This document shows, one piece after another, positions 36,406 to 45,641 of a stretch of DNA of 64,000 nucleotides; positions within the stretch are counted from its first letter, which is position 1; every line of letters begins with the position of its first letter. Location of the stretch: contig NZ_JAPDOB010000001.1 of the NCBI RefSeq assembly GCF_026013565.1, forward strand, positions 992,001 through 1,056,000, read 5' to 3'. The notes under the pieces are model-generated. The model was not told where the DNA came from. It saw only the letters and a list, made by a program, of their open reading frames with translations, and did no database searches. The translations under genes were made by a program, and so were the position numbers. The DNA comes from Sphingomonas arvum. GTDB lineage: Bacteria > Pseudomonadota > Alphaproteobacteria > Sphingomonadales > Sphingomonadaceae.

Positions 36406-37626
36406 GTGAGCGTCATGGATCAGCCTAATGTCGGCTCCACCTTCCGCCCGCAGGGTATCGAGGCAGGAGTGCACCTCTATCTCAGCAGTGCCGAGGGCGA
36501 TATCGGTGCGCTGTTCGGGCAGCGGGTGTGCGGGCTGCCGATCACCTTGTCGCTGTGCCCGGTGACAGAGTGGATAGACGCGGCCGACGTGGCGGCCTCG
36601 GCAGTGGCGGTGGTGCAGGTGGACGCGGACAGTCCGGCGTCGATCAAGCGGTTCGAAAAATTGGCTGAGATGAGCCGGACGCCGCTGATCGCCGCGACCT
36701 ACGAGCCGCCGTTGGCGCTGGTCCGGTCGTTGCTGAAGAGCGGGGCGCACGATGTGGTGCCGCTGCCACTCACGTTGGAAGAGCTGGAAGCCTCCGTGAC
36801 CCAGGTCAGGGCCGAACCGGAGGTGCAGGCTGCGACTACTACGCCGGCGCGAACCGCGCACGGAAAGCTGGTGCTGTTCATCAAGAGCCGGGGCGGTATC
36901 GGTGCAACCGCAATCGCCAGCCAGCTCGCCTGCCGCTACGCCGCCGCCGAAGCGCGGGCTCACCGCGAAGCTTGCCTGATCGACCTGGACATCCAGTTTG
37001 GCGATGCGGCGTTCCAGTTGGGCCTGCACCCGCGCCTGTCGGTGTGCGACCTGGTGGAAGCGGGCGCGCGCCTGGACGGGCAACTGCTGCGGTCCGTGGC
37101 CGCGGTCCACCCGAGCGGCCTAAATGTTGTCGCCGCGCCTGGTCAGCTGATGCCGCTGGATGCGGTGAGCAGCGACCAGGTGATCGCCGTGATCGACCGT
37201 GCCACCCGCGAGTTCGGGACCGTGTTCGTGGACTTGCCGGCGAACTGGACCAACTGGTCGCTGTCGCTGATCGCGCGAGCCGACAAGATTTTGCTGGTGA
37301 CCGAGCTGAGCGTCGCTGCCCTGAACCGCGCGCGGCGCCAACTGGACCTGCTGAGTGAGCAGGACCTTGGCAAAGTGCCCTTGCAGCTGGTGGTCAATCG
37401 GAACGTCCGCAAGCTGTTGGGCGGAGGGTCGGCGATCAAGCTGGCCGACGTCGAGCAGGCGCTGGGCCGGGCGGTGGATTTCACCGTGACGGACGACCCC
37501 GAGGTGCTGGCCGCGGCGATCGAGCGCGGCGTGCCGCTCGACGAGATCCGCCGCAAGAGCGCGATCGGCAAGGACCTGGACACCATCAGTGCGGCGCTGG
37601 CCGCTGACTTCGGATTGGAGCGCTAA
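36406..37626 (+). CDS. cpaE: Tad pilus localisation ATPase CpaE/TadZ (locus 2)
   Basis: 406 residues from GTG 36406 (an ATG three codons later is an alternative). A degenerate receiver-like N-terminal domain is followed by the MinD-like domain with P-loop SRGGIGATAI at 161-170. Both usual lysines are replaced (R162, A167), as in TadZ. LIDLDIQFGDAAFQLGLHP is the A' region and VFVDLPANWTNWS the Walker-B-like stretch. It positions the pilus machine. It is followed 3 nt later by cpaF. Confidence 0.92.
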   Translation: MSVMDQPNVGSTFRPQGIEAGVHLYLSSAEGDIGALFGQRVCGLPITLSLCPVTEWIDAADVAASAVAVVQVDADSPASIKRFEKLAEMSRTPLIAATYEPPLALVRSLLKSGAHDVVPLPLTLEELEASVTQVRAEPEVQAATTTPARTAHGKLVLFIKSRGGIGATAIASQLACRYAAAEARAHREACLIDLDIQFGDAAFQLGLHPRLSVCDLVEAGARLDGQLLRSVAAVHPSGLNVVAAPGQLMPLDAVSSDQVIAVIDRATREFGTVFVDLPANWTNWSLSLIARADKILLVTELSVAALNRARRQLDLLSEQDLGKVPLQLVVNRNVRKLLGGGSAIKLADVEQALGRAVDFTVTDDPEVLAAAIERGVPLDEIRRKSAIGKDLDTISAALAADFGLER

Positions 37627-37629
37627 GCC

Positions 37630-39021
37630 ATGTGGCAATTCCGCAAGCCCGACACGAATGAGGCCACCGAAGTACGGCCGCAGGCGGTGAGTTTCGAAGA
37701 ACGGCGGCTGATGACCCTCGGCGACGCCGGGGCCTTTGCGCAGCGCGACGTCAACACGGAGCTGAAGGTCGAGCTGCACCAGCGGCTGCTTAGCCTGATC
37801 AACCTGTCGGCGCTGGACACGCTCAGCCGCGAACAGATCGAGGATGAGATCGGGGACATCATCCGCGAGGAGCTGGACAAGCAGGACCGTGCGCTGAACC
37901 AGCAAGAGCGCAAGCAGCTGGTCGCGGACGTGCTTGACGAGCTGCTCGGGCTTGGGCCGATCGAGCCGCTGCTCAAGGACCCGACCATCACCGACATCCT
38001 GGTCAACGGCGCGACGCGGGTGTTCGTGGAGCGCTACGGTGTGCTGGAGCCCACGGCGGTGCGGTTCAAGGATGACAAGCACCTGCTGCGGATCATCCAG
38101 AAGATCGTGTCGAGCGTCGGTCGCCGGGTGGACGAGAGCGCGCCACTGGTCGATGCGCGCCTGGCGGACGGAAGCCGCGTCAATGCGGTGGTGCCGCCAC
38201 TGGCGATCGATGGTCCGCTGCTGTCCATCCGCAAGTTCGCAAAGGTGCCGATCAGCCTCGACCGCCTGGTCGAGATCGGGTCGGTGCCGCCGGCCATTGC
38301 CGAGGTTCTCAAAGCGGTGGTCGCGTCGCGGCGCAACGTGTTGATTTCCGGTGGCACGGGTTCGGGCAAGACGACCATGCTGAACGCCATGTCGGCGTTC
38401 ATTGACTCCCGCGAGCGGATCGTCACCATCGAGGACTCGGCCGAGCTGCAGCTGCAGCAGACGCATGTGGCCAGGCTGGAGACGCGGCCGTCGAACATCG
38501 AGGGCAAGGGCGAGATCACCCAGCGTGACCTGGTCAAAAACGCACTGCGCATGCGGCCGGACCGGATCATCGTCGGCGAGGTGCGCGCCGGCGAGGCGTT
38601 CGACATGCTGCAGGCGATGAACACGGGTCACGAAGGCTCCATGACCACCGTTCACGCCAATACACCGCGCGACGCCCTGTCACGCATCGAGCAGATGATC
38701 GGCATGAGCGGCATCGACATGCCGGCACGCGCCGCTCGAGCGCAGGTCGCCTCGGCCATCCACATCGTCATTCAGGTCGCCCGCCTGTCCGACGGACGGC
38801 GGCGGCTGGTCAGCGTGGCCGAGATCACCGGCATGGAAGGCGAGATCATCACCATGCAGGAGATCTTCCGCTTCCGGCAGACCGGCATGAGCGGAGACAA
38901 CCAGGTGCTCGGGCGTTTTGAGGCAACGGGCATTCGGCCGCGGTTCCTCGATTATCTGTCGACGCACGGGATCAGCCTGTCGACCGACCTGTTCCGCCCC
39001 GACATGAAGTTCGAAGCATGA
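37630..39021 (+). CDS. cpaF: Tad pilus assembly/retraction ATPase CpaF/TadA
   Basis: 463 residues. The N-terminal domain (residues 40-110) is followed by the secretion ATPase core: Walker A GGTGSGKTT at 241-249, an Asp box (TIEDSAELQL), Walker B (RPDRIIVGEVRAGEAFDML) and the His box (GHEGSMTTVHANTPRDAL). It powers pilus polymerisation, and probably retraction, at the TadB/TadC platform. It is the only such ATPase in the window and could serve both Tad loci. Its stop overlaps the tadB start by 4 nt. Confidence 0.97.
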   Translation: MWQFRKPDTNEATEVRPQAVSFEERRLMTLGDAGAFAQRDVNTELKVELHQRLLSLINLSALDTLSREQIEDEIGDIIREELDKQDRALNQQERKQLVADVLDELLGLGPIEPLLKDPTITDILVNGATRVFVERYGVLEPTAVRFKDDKHLLRIIQKIVSSVGRRVDESAPLVDARLADGSRVNAVVPPLAIDGPLLSIRKFAKVPISLDRLVEIGSVPPAIAEVLKAVVASRRNVLISGGTGSGKTTMLNAMSAFIDSRERIVTIEDSAELQLQQTHVARLETRPSNIEGKGEITQRDLVKNALRMRPDRIIVGEVRAGEAFDMLQAMNTGHEGSMTTVHANTPRDALSRIEQMIGMSGIDMPARAARAQVASAIHIVIQVARLSDGRRRLVSVAEITGMEGEIITMQEIFRFRQTGMSGDNQVLGRFEATGIRPRFLDYLSTHGISLSTDLFRPDMKFEA

Positions 39022-40019
39022 ATCCCGCGTGGCTGAAAGCGCTGGTGCTGGTCTGCATTTTCGCGACCGTGCTGCTGATCGTCGAAACGGTGGTATCCGC
39101 CATCGCCCGCGACCGGGCGGAGGGCAAGGCAGTCAACCTACGCTTGCGGCTGATCGGGCGAGGCCACAGCAACGCGGAGACCATGCAGCTGTTGCGCCGG
39201 CAAGGCAGCGTCGTATCCGAGCGGCTGCCGCCGCTGGTTCGCGGCCTGGCACTGCGGTTGGAACGATTGCTGGTCGCAGCGCAGCTGACGATGCCTCTGG
39301 GCCGGCTGATGCTGGGTGTCGTGCTGGCGCCGGCCGTGCTGTTCTTGCTGCTTCTGGTGGTCGCCGCCGCAACCGGCACCGCACTTGGGTTCGGGCGCCT
39401 CCTGATGCTGGCGACGCTCGCCCTGCTGATCGGCGGCATGATCCCGATCATGTACCTGCAGGTACGGGCGACCCGGACCCGCAAGAAGATGCAGGACCAG
39501 TTCCCAGTCGCATTGGACGTATTCATCCGCGGCCTGCGTGCCGGCCATCCGATTGCGGCAGCGCTGGACCTGTTGACAGTCGAAATGCCTGACCCGATCG
39601 GCAGCGAGTTCGGACTGGTGGTCGACGAGGTGACCTACGGCGCCGACCTGCGCGACGCGCTGCAGGCGATGGCCGAACGGTGGGATTCCGATGACATGCG
39701 GATGTTTGTGACGTCCCTGTCGGTCCAGGCGGAAACGGGTGGCAACCTCGCCGAAGTGCTGGAGAACCTTTCCACCGTGATCCGCGAACGCCACTCCATG
39801 ATGCTGAAGGTGCGGGCGCTATCCAGCGAAGGGCGGATGACGGCGGTGATGCTGACCGCCTTGCCGGTTCTGGCGTTCACCGGCCTGTTCCTGATGAATC
39901 CAGGCTTCTACCTGGATGTGGCGGATGATCCGGCCTTTGTGCCCGGATTCACCGGTCTGCTGCTGTTCTATGTCGTCGGATTCATATGGATCCGCAAGCT
40001 CGTCAATCTCAAGGTGTAG
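39018..40019 (+). CDS. tadB: Tad pilus inner-membrane platform protein TadB (locus 2)
   Basis: 333 residues with an N-terminal transmembrane helix, two central helices (LMLGVVLAPAVLFLLLLVVA, LLMLATLALLIGGMIPIMYL) and the T2SSF domain (DQFPVALDVFIRGLRAGHPI, VQAETGGNLAEVLENLSTVI). Two C-terminal helices close it. Partner of TadC. It starts inside the cpaF stop (ATGA) and ends 4 nt before tadC. Confidence 0.94.
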   Translation: MNPAWLKALVLVCIFATVLLIVETVVSAIARDRAEGKAVNLRLRLIGRGHSNAETMQLLRRQGSVVSERLPPLVRGLALRLERLLVAAQLTMPLGRLMLGVVLAPAVLFLLLLVVAAATGTALGFGRLLMLATLALLIGGMIPIMYLQVRATRTRKKMQDQFPVALDVFIRGLRAGHPIAAALDLLTVEMPDPIGSEFGLVVDEVTYGADLRDALQAMAERWDSDDMRMFVTSLSVQAETGGNLAEVLENLSTVIRERHSMMLKVRALSSEGRMTAVMLTALPVLAFTGLFLMNPGFYLDVADDPAFVPGFTGLLLFYVVGFIWIRKLVNLKV

Positions 40020-40023
40020 CGTC

Positions 40024-40998
40024 ATGGTCGAGCTATTCAGCCAATTTCCCCTCGTGCGAGTGTTGGTGCTTGGCCTGCTGTTCGTAGCGGTCGTTGCGGT
40101 GAGCTTCGCCGGAGCAAGCGCCTTGGCCGCTCGCGAGGTAACCCGCCGCCGCGTGGCCGAAGCGGGCGTTGCAACTGGGCGGTTCGGAGCGGAAGGCACT
40201 TCGCTGCGCGCAGATACGGGCGAAAGCGCCTGGGCGCGGCTGGTGGAAACGATCGAAAAGCGCGGTTTGTCGCTGGTCGATAGCAAGGATGAGAGCCTAC
40301 GAGCCAAGCTGGTCGCCGCGGGCTTCACCGCGCCCTATGCGCCCCGGCTTTATACGCTGATCCGGCTGGCGCTGGTGATCGGGCTGCCGCTGCTTTCGTT
40401 CGGCATGTTGCTGCTGAGCGGTTCATCGCCGGGTCTGGTCAAGCTGTACTTCATGCTGGTGATCTCCGCGGCATTCGGGCTCTACATGCCGGCCTTGTTC
40501 GTCCAGGCCAAGGCGGAGCGCCGGCGCGAGGCGCTGGTCCATGCCTTCCCGGACGCGCTGGACCTCCTGCTGGTGTGCGTGGAGGGCGGGCTCGGTCTGG
40601 AAGCCGCGTTCGCGCGAGTGGGCATGGAGCTGACCCATGCCCATCCGTTGTTGGCGGAACAGTTCGGCGAAGTTGTGCTCGAGTTGCGCGCGGGCCGCAG
40701 CCGGGAAGATGCGCTGCGACGGATGGCCGACCGAGCGGGAGTGGACGAGATCAGGGCCTTCGCGACCCTGCTGATCCAGTCGACGAAGCTTGGCTCCTCC
40801 ATTGGACAGACGCTGCGTACTTATGCCGCGGAAATGCGTGAGAAGCGGCGCATGCGGGCGGAGGAGAAAGCTCACCGCTTGCCGGTGCTGTTGTCTGTGC
40901 CGCTGGTCGCCTGCATGCTGCCAACGATGATCGGCGTATTGATGCTGCCGGCGGCGATCCGTGTGGTTCGGTCGCTGGTGCCGGCCTTGGGAGGGTAG
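40024..40998 (+). CDS. tadC: Tad pilus inner-membrane platform protein TadC (locus 2)
   Basis: 324 residues from ATG 40024. The N-terminal helix is VRVLVLGLLFVAVVAVSFAG. Two central helices (LIRLALVIGLPLLSFGMLLL, LYFMLVISAAFGLYMPALFV) are followed by the T2SSF core with FPDALDLLLVCVEGGLGLEA and REKRRMRAEEKAHRLPVLLS. It completes the membrane platform. It is close to locus 1 TadC in layout but clearly diverged. It ends 7 nt before the TPR lipoprotein gene. Confidence 0.94.
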   Translation: MVELFSQFPLVRVLVLGLLFVAVVAVSFAGASALAAREVTRRRVAEAGVATGRFGAEGTSLRADTGESAWARLVETIEKRGLSLVDSKDESLRAKLVAAGFTAPYAPRLYTLIRLALVIGLPLLSFGMLLLSGSSPGLVKLYFMLVISAAFGLYMPALFVQAKAERRREALVHAFPDALDLLLVCVEGGLGLEAAFARVGMELTHAHPLLAEQFGEVVLELRAGRSREDALRRMADRAGVDEIRAFATLLIQSTKLGSSIGQTLRTYAAEMREKRRMRAEEKAHRLPVLLSVPLVACMLPTMIGVLMLPAAIRVVRSLVPALGG

Positions 40999-41005
40999 GG
41001 GAACG

Positions 41006-41908
41006 ATGCGTATTGCGGGGGTTCTGATTGGCGCCGTGGCGCTCACCGCCACGGGCTGTGCGACGCAGAAAGTTGCTATCCGCGCGGTCGGCGGTTTGCC
41101 GGCAAGCGCGGCGGCGGACCGGATCGGTTATGCGCATGGGCAACTGGCGCTGGGCAACGTGGCGCTGGCGCTGGAGTCCTACCGCCGCGCGGCGCGCGAA
41201 GACCCGGCGAGCGTGGCGGCTCTGGTCGGTATGGCCGACTGCTACGACCGGATGGGCCGCTTCGACCTGTCCCGACGCAATTACGAAGCGGCGCTGGCGC
41301 TGGCGCCGACCGATGGTGCGGTGCTGGCCCGCATGGCAACGTCGCTCGATCTGGCCGGTTCGCGGGACGAGGCGGCGGCCGTGCGGAAGGAAATCGCCGC
41401 AGTCGCGAGCGCCTCAGTGACGGTTGCGCTACCGACCGCGGCCCCGGTCAAAGCGGCGGCCCCGAAGGTGGCCGAGGTGGTCACCGTAACTTTGCCGACT
41501 GAGCCGATTGTCGAGCATAGTGCCAGCGGTCCTCGACTGGAGCGGCTGTCGTTCGGTGAGGTGGCGCTTGTTACAAGCGCCAAGCCTCGTTGGCGGGTGC
41601 CGCAATCTGCCGCGCCGGTCCAGTTCGCCGCCCCATCGATCCGGCTGCTCAATGCCGCTCGTGCGCAGGGTCTCGCCGCGCGTACCCGCGCTTACCTGAG
41701 CGAGCAGGGCTGGCGGCGGCTGGCAATCGGCAACGCACCTGCCCCGCTGGCGCGCAGTGTAATCCTTTATCCAACGACGCGGCGGGTGGCTGCCGAGCGG
41801 CTTGGGCGGGAACTGGGGGTAACGGTGCTGCGGCCGAACCGCGCACCGGAGATCGTGATGTTGCTGGGGCGTGACATGTCTGGTCGCCGCGCCGCCGGGA
41901 TGCCGTGA
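41006..41908 (+). CDS. tadD: TadD-like TPR lipoprotein with LytR_C-like domain
   Basis: 300 residues from ATG 41006. Lipobox TATGCATQ (Cys18). TPR-type helices run over residues 40-130 (GYAHGQLALGNVALALESYR, LVGMADCYDRMGRFDLSRRN, YEAALALAPTDG). An Ala/Pro/Val-rich linker leads to a C-terminal 90-residue domain, IRLLNAARAQGLAARTRAYL ... EIVMLLGRDM, which resembles the LytR C-terminal domain. TadD proteins are TPR lipoproteins of pilus assembly; the extra LytR_C-like domain may bind envelope polymer. It overlaps the next TPR gene by 4 nt. Confidence 0.82.
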   Translation: MRIAGVLIGAVALTATGCATQKVAIRAVGGLPASAAADRIGYAHGQLALGNVALALESYRRAAREDPASVAALVGMADCYDRMGRFDLSRRNYEAALALAPTDGAVLARMATSLDLAGSRDEAAAVRKEIAAVASASVTVALPTAAPVKAAAPKVAEVVTVTLPTEPIVEHSASGPRLERLSFGEVALVTSAKPRWRVPQSAAPVQFAAPSIRLLNAARAQGLAARTRAYLSEQGWRRLAIGNAPAPLARSVILYPTTRRVAAERLGRELGVTVLRPNRAPEIVMLLGRDMSGRRAAGMP

Positions 41909-42711
41909 TCGCGCTGTTGCTGGCGGCCGAGCTAGCCTTGGCCGGCCCACCTGCCAGCGTGTCACCAGCCATGGTGCAGGCGGCGCACGCGCTGGACGCC
42001 GGCCGGACGGAGCAGGCTCGGCGGATGATCGCAGCTGCCGTCGGACAAGGAGCTGCCGAAGCCGAGGTCGATCCCCTGCTGGCTCGCCTGGCCCTGGCGG
42101 AAGGGCGCAACGGCGAAGCGCTGGCGCGGCTGCGCGAGGTGCTGCGGAAAGCGCCGGACGACACGGCCCTGCTGGTCGATGCCGCCACGGCTGCGGCGCG
42201 GCTCGGCGCGAATGACGAAGCCGAGGGCTTCGCCCAGCGGGCAGCCGCGCGGCCCGACGCCGGTTGGCAGGCATTCAACCTCCTGGGAGTGCTGGCGGAT
42301 CGCCGCCGCGATTGGGCCGCGGCCGAGGCAGCCTATGCCGCAGCGCTGCGGCGGACCCCGGGCACTGCCGCCGTGCTCAGCAACCAAGGGTGGTCGAGGT
42401 TGATGCAAGGGCAGTGGCGCGAGGCGGAGCAGTCGTTCGCTAAGGCCGCCGCGCTGGAGCCCGGCAACAGGCTGATCGCCGACAATCTGGAGCTGGCGCG
42501 GGACGCCCTGACGGACGACCTGCCACGTCGCCGGGCAGGTGAGAACGACCGGGACTATGCGGCACGGTTGAACGATGCGGGAATTGGGGCCAGGCTGCTT
42601 GGCGACGAAGCGCGGGCAACCGCGGCCTTCACCAGGGCCGTGGAGGTCCGCGGCGAGTGGTACGAGCGGGCGTACAACAATCTTCGGGTGGGGCAGACGA
42701 CGACAAGATGA
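41905..42711 (+). CDS. TPR protein of Tad locus 2
   Basis: 268 residues from GTG 41905 (GTGA overlap with tadD). The first 15 residues are a short hydrophobic leader (MIALLLAAELALAGPP), so export is likely. Several TPR units follow (residues 35-200: AHALDAGRTEQARRMIAAAV, LGVLADRRRDWAAAEAAYAA, LSNQGWSRLMQGQWREAEQS). It is probably a scaffold working with TadD. Its stop overlaps the cpaA start by 4 nt, which ties it to the pilus operon. Confidence 0.85.
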   Translation: MIALLLAAELALAGPPASVSPAMVQAAHALDAGRTEQARRMIAAAVGQGAAEAEVDPLLARLALAEGRNGEALARLREVLRKAPDDTALLVDAATAAARLGANDEAEGFAQRAAARPDAGWQAFNLLGVLADRRRDWAAAEAAYAAALRRTPGTAAVLSNQGWSRLMQGQWREAEQSFAKAAALEPGNRLIADNLELARDALTDDLPRRRAGENDRDYAARLNDAGIGARLLGDEARATAAFTRAVEVRGEWYERAYNNLRVGQTTTR

Positions 42712-43187
42712 ACCTATTGAACACAGTGCCGGCGTGGCTTGCGATCCTTCTTTCAGCCCTGTTGGTGGCGGCGGCGGTCCAGGACATCCTGGTCCGCAAG
42801 ATCTCCAACCTGCTCGTGCTAGCCGTACTGGCCGCCGGCATCGCCGCGATGGTGATGGTGGGACCCCAGGTTCGGCTGTGGCAGAATTTTCTCGTCTTTG
42901 CCGTGCTGCTCGGACTTGGCGTGTTTGCCTATGCTGGCAACAAGCTGGGCGCGGGCGACGTGAAGCTGTTCGCGGCCACTGCCCTGTGGGTCGACCTGAA
43001 AGGGGCGCCTTGGCTGATCGCCGCCATCCTGATCTCCGGCGGCGTGCTCGCGCTCCTGATGCTAGCCAAGGTGTTGATCGGGCCCGCTGCGCAATCAGAA
43101 GGCATGCGCAAACGGCGCAGCGTGCCGTATGGCGTGGCGATTGCAGCGGGCGCGCTGCTGATCTTGTGGTACGGGCGCGTCGGCTGA
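42708..43187 (+). CDS. cpaA: Prepilin peptidase CpaA/TadV (locus 2)
   Basis: 159 residues from ATG 42708. The two catalytic aspartates of the A24 family are in AAVQDILVRKISNLLVL (near residue 24) and KLGAGDVKLFAATALWV (near residue 84). There are about five membrane helices. It cleaves and likely methylates the Flp and TadE prepilins. It is the last gene of the operon; the convergent M15 peptidase gene ends 4 nt later, so no room remains for a conventional terminator. Confidence 0.94.
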   Translation: MNLLNTVPAWLAILLSALLVAAAVQDILVRKISNLLVLAVLAAGIAAMVMVGPQVRLWQNFLVFAVLLGLGVFAYAGNKLGAGDVKLFAATALWVDLKGAPWLIAAILISGGVLALLMLAKVLIGPAAQSEGMRKRRSVPYGVAIAAGALLILWYGRVG

Positions 43188-43191
43188 AGCT

Positions 43192-43755
43192 TTAGCGAGT
43201 GCGCGGCGCGTAGACCCATTTCCAGTTGGTGCCGGCGTTTTCGGCGACCGCGGTGGCGGTCCGGGCCGCCGTGGTGGTCTGCAACGGCCGCCATTGCGTG
43301 CCGCTCCAGGCGAACGCCAGGTGGCTATGGTCGCCTTCGTCGAGTGACTCTACCAGGCGGAAGCCAGCGGAGCGGAACGCCGCGACGATCTGATAATGGT
43401 GCACGCCGGGCGCGCGGACGATGTCGATCGCCCGGCCGCTCAGGTGAAAGCTGTTAGGCACGCCGCCCACCGCGCGGTTGTGTTCGGGCGACCGGTAGGT
43501 GCTCGATACGTGTCCCCAGCGCTTCGCGAACAGCACCGCTTGCGAGAGCGACAGCGCGCCCGTGACCGGCAAAGCCGCCGGCGAGCGGTCGCTGGTGAGC
43601 GGCACCAGCGTCTTGCCCATGGAAGGAAGGGTGCCGGGAACGAGCGTCATCGGTGCCGCCGCCGCACCCGGCACGACCCGTTCGCCGAAGTTCGTGTCCG
43701 CTTGCGCTGCCGAAGCGATCGCCAGGAGCGCGCTAGCAAAAACGAAACGACCCAT
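43192..43755 (-). CDS. Exported M15-like D-Ala-D-Ala carboxypeptidase/endopeptidase
   Basis: 187 residues from ATG 43755, with a signal peptide ending AAQADTN. The zinc-site motif of the M15 family is visible: SFHLSGRAIDIV gives H104 and D111 (SxHxxGxAxD), and GDHSHLAF gives H145. STYRSPEHNRAVGG precedes it, as usual. Such enzymes trim peptidoglycan stem peptides in the periplasm, and a link to making room for the neighbouring pilus machine is possible. An ATG at 43779 is an alternative start. Confidence 0.85.
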   Translation of the reverse strand: MGRFVFASALLAIASAAQADTNFGERVVPGAAAAPMTLVPGTLPSMGKTLVPLTSDRSPAALPVTGALSLSQAVLFAKRWGHVSSTYRSPEHNRAVGGVPNSFHLSGRAIDIVRAPGVHHYQIVAAFRSAGFRLVESLDEGDHSHLAFAWSGTQWRPLQTTTAARTATAVAENAGTNWKWVYAPRTR

Positions 43756-44291
43756 CGTCCCGCCCCCTGTTCTGCCCATTTCACGACTGCCGCTCAGGCT
43801 CAGCCGTAAACGGGAGTTAAACGCTTGCGGCGCAGGAGAGTCAAGCAACACAGAGGATTGGTGACGCGCGCAGTCGCGAGCGAACCGGTCTCCGCCGAAA
43901 TACACGGAATATCTCCGCACCCGCCGGCGATTGACAACCTGGATTTCGGCAGAGATCCGGCGAAAACACACTTGGTCCGCCTAAGTTCGGGCGGAGCAAA
44001 CACGGAATAGTCGCCTGTAAAACAGCGAAGCAGCACCCGGTTATCAGGTCCAGGTGCAACGCTTTCCGCGAGCTCTCTTGGCAGATGCGGCCTCCTTTCA
44101 CGGGGCGACTTGACGCTGAGTCTGCAAGGATTCATAAACAATCGATTCCGGCGCAACGCGTCGTTCAGAGCGCAGCACAATGTGCTGGCAACGCACTCCG
44201 GCAATGCCGGCCTGGCCAATGGCCTTCCCGCAACAGCGCAGAAGCGCTGGTTTCACAAATCGAACGGCAGTTTGCTGCCGCGGAGGCGTTC
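43756..44291. other. 536-bp intergenic region, junction between core and accessory DNA
   Basis: No gene is supported in either strand; open frames here have atypical codon use and no motif. Composition changes visibly from very GC-rich to mixed over this stretch. A 10-bp direct repeat ACACGGAATA occurs at 43,902-43,911 and 44,000-44,009, and no tRNA fragment or convincing attachment site is seen. The promoter of the methyltransferase islet should lie in its right half. Confidence 0.5.
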
Positions 44292-45641
44292 ATGCCAAAA
44301 TCAGAACTGAAGATTGTGCAGCTCCCTATCGACGTAATCAGGGAGCGTCCCGGAAACGTAAGAGTTCACAGCGCCAAGCAGATCACGAAGCTAGCCCAGG
44401 CAATCGCCACCTACGGTTTTGTGGTGCCCTGTCTAGTCGACCAAGACCACGTACTCATCGCAGGACACGCCCGTTGGGCGGCTGCGAAACGCCAAGGCCT
44501 AAGTCGCATCCCGGTGATCAAGCTAGAGCATCTTTCGCCTGAGCAGGTGCGGGCGCTTGTGCTTGCAGACAATCGCATGTCGGAGCTCGGCAGCTACGAC
44601 AAGAAGCTGCTTGCCAAAGAGCTGGCAGAGTTGGTCGAGCTGCTTCCGATGCCCGAGCTGTTGGCGACCGGTTATGAGCTTGATCAGATTGAGCTGTTGC
44701 AAGATGCCGCAAACTCGCAGGTGAAAGTGAAAGAGGAGCCAGAACCCTGCGCCGTTGATCGATCCGTGCCGGCCATTACCGAGCTTGGTGACTGTTGGCT
44801 CATAGGCGATCACCGGCTCATATGTTCAGATGCTCTCAAAGCCGAAACGTATGATCGTTTGCTCGGCAGAGAGCGGGCTGATCTGGTCATCACCGACCCT
44901 CCATACAATCGCAAAGTTAACGGCGAGATTTCAGGTTTGGGATCAACGAAGCACGCCGAATTCGTTGCTGGCTCAGGTGAACTTAGCCGACCTGAGTTTC
45001 AGCAATTTCTCTCCGATATGTGCAGAAACCTCGCTGCATTCAGTCGCTCCGGGTCCTTGCACTACATCTTCATGGACTGGCGCTCCATCGGCGATCTCCT
45101 CCAGGCTGGGGAGGGCCACTACGACGGGCTACAAAACGTGATCGTTTGGATGAAAACGAATGGCGGAGGGATGGGCAGCTTCTACCGCTCACAGCACGAG
45201 CTTGTAACGCTGTTCAAGAAAGGGAAGCGTGCCCACAAGAACAACGTTGCCTTGGGAGTAAATGGGCGAAACCGCACTAACGTCTGGCAGTTCCCCGGTG
45301 CGAATAGCAGCAGCAGGAGAGCCGACCTCAAGCTCCATCCAACGGTGAAGAACGCGGATATGATCGCCGAGGCAATCCGCGACGCAAGTGACCGCGGGGA
45401 CCTAGTCATGGATGGTTTCGCGGGATCGGGAACGTTGCTCATCGCGGCAGAGCAGACCGGGCGTCGTGCTCGAATGGTGGAGCTTGATCCGTACTATTGC
45501 GACTTGATCCTTACGCGGGCGGCGCACGTAGGCCTATTCGTTTCTCTTGAGAGCACGGGGCAGTCTCCGAGCGAAGTTGCCGCAGAACGCCAAGAGCGGC
45601 GCTCAGTGCTGCCGGAGGTGCACCGGGATGAGCCGTCGTAA
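44292..45641 (+). CDS. ParB-domain / beta-class DNA methyltransferase fusion
   Basis: 449 residues from ATG 44292. Residues 8-100 form a ParB/Srx-type nuclease-like domain (IDVIRERPGNVRVHSAKQI, LIAGHARWAAAKRQGL, VLADNRMSELGSYD). Residues 165-420 are an N4-cytosine/N6-adenine methyltransferase with motif IV TDPPYN at 201-206 and motif I DGFAGSGT at 374-381. This order (IV before I) defines the beta class that includes CcrM. It would methylate a base in a specific DNA site; the site is unknown and no partner endonuclease is nearby. Codon use is less GC-rich than in the pilus genes, suggesting transfer. It overlaps the next gene by 14 nt. Confidence 0.9.
   Translation: MPKSELKIVQLPIDVIRERPGNVRVHSAKQITKLAQAIATYGFVVPCLVDQDHVLIAGHARWAAAKRQGLSRIPVIKLEHLSPEQVRALVLADNRMSELGSYDKKLLAKELAELVELLPMPELLATGYELDQIELLQDAANSQVKVKEEPEPCAVDRSVPAITELGDCWLIGDHRLICSDALKAETYDRLLGRERADLVITDPPYNRKVNGEISGLGSTKHAEFVAGSGELSRPEFQQFLSDMCRNLAAFSRSGSLHYIFMDWRSIGDLLQAGEGHYDGLQNVIVWMKTNGGGMGSFYRSQHELVTLFKKGKRAHKNNVALGVNGRNRTNVWQFPGANSSSRRADLKLHPTVKNADMIAEAIRDASDRGDLVMDGFAGSGTLLIAAEQTGRRARMVELDPYYCDLILTRAAHVGLFVSLESTGQSPSEVAAERQERRSVLPEVHRDEPS

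Noticed and set aside
43902-44009. 10-bp direct repeat ACACGGAATA as possible islet attachment site
   Set aside because: Both copies are on the left of the methyltransferase islet, none was seen on the right, and 10 bp twice in 100 bp may be chance.
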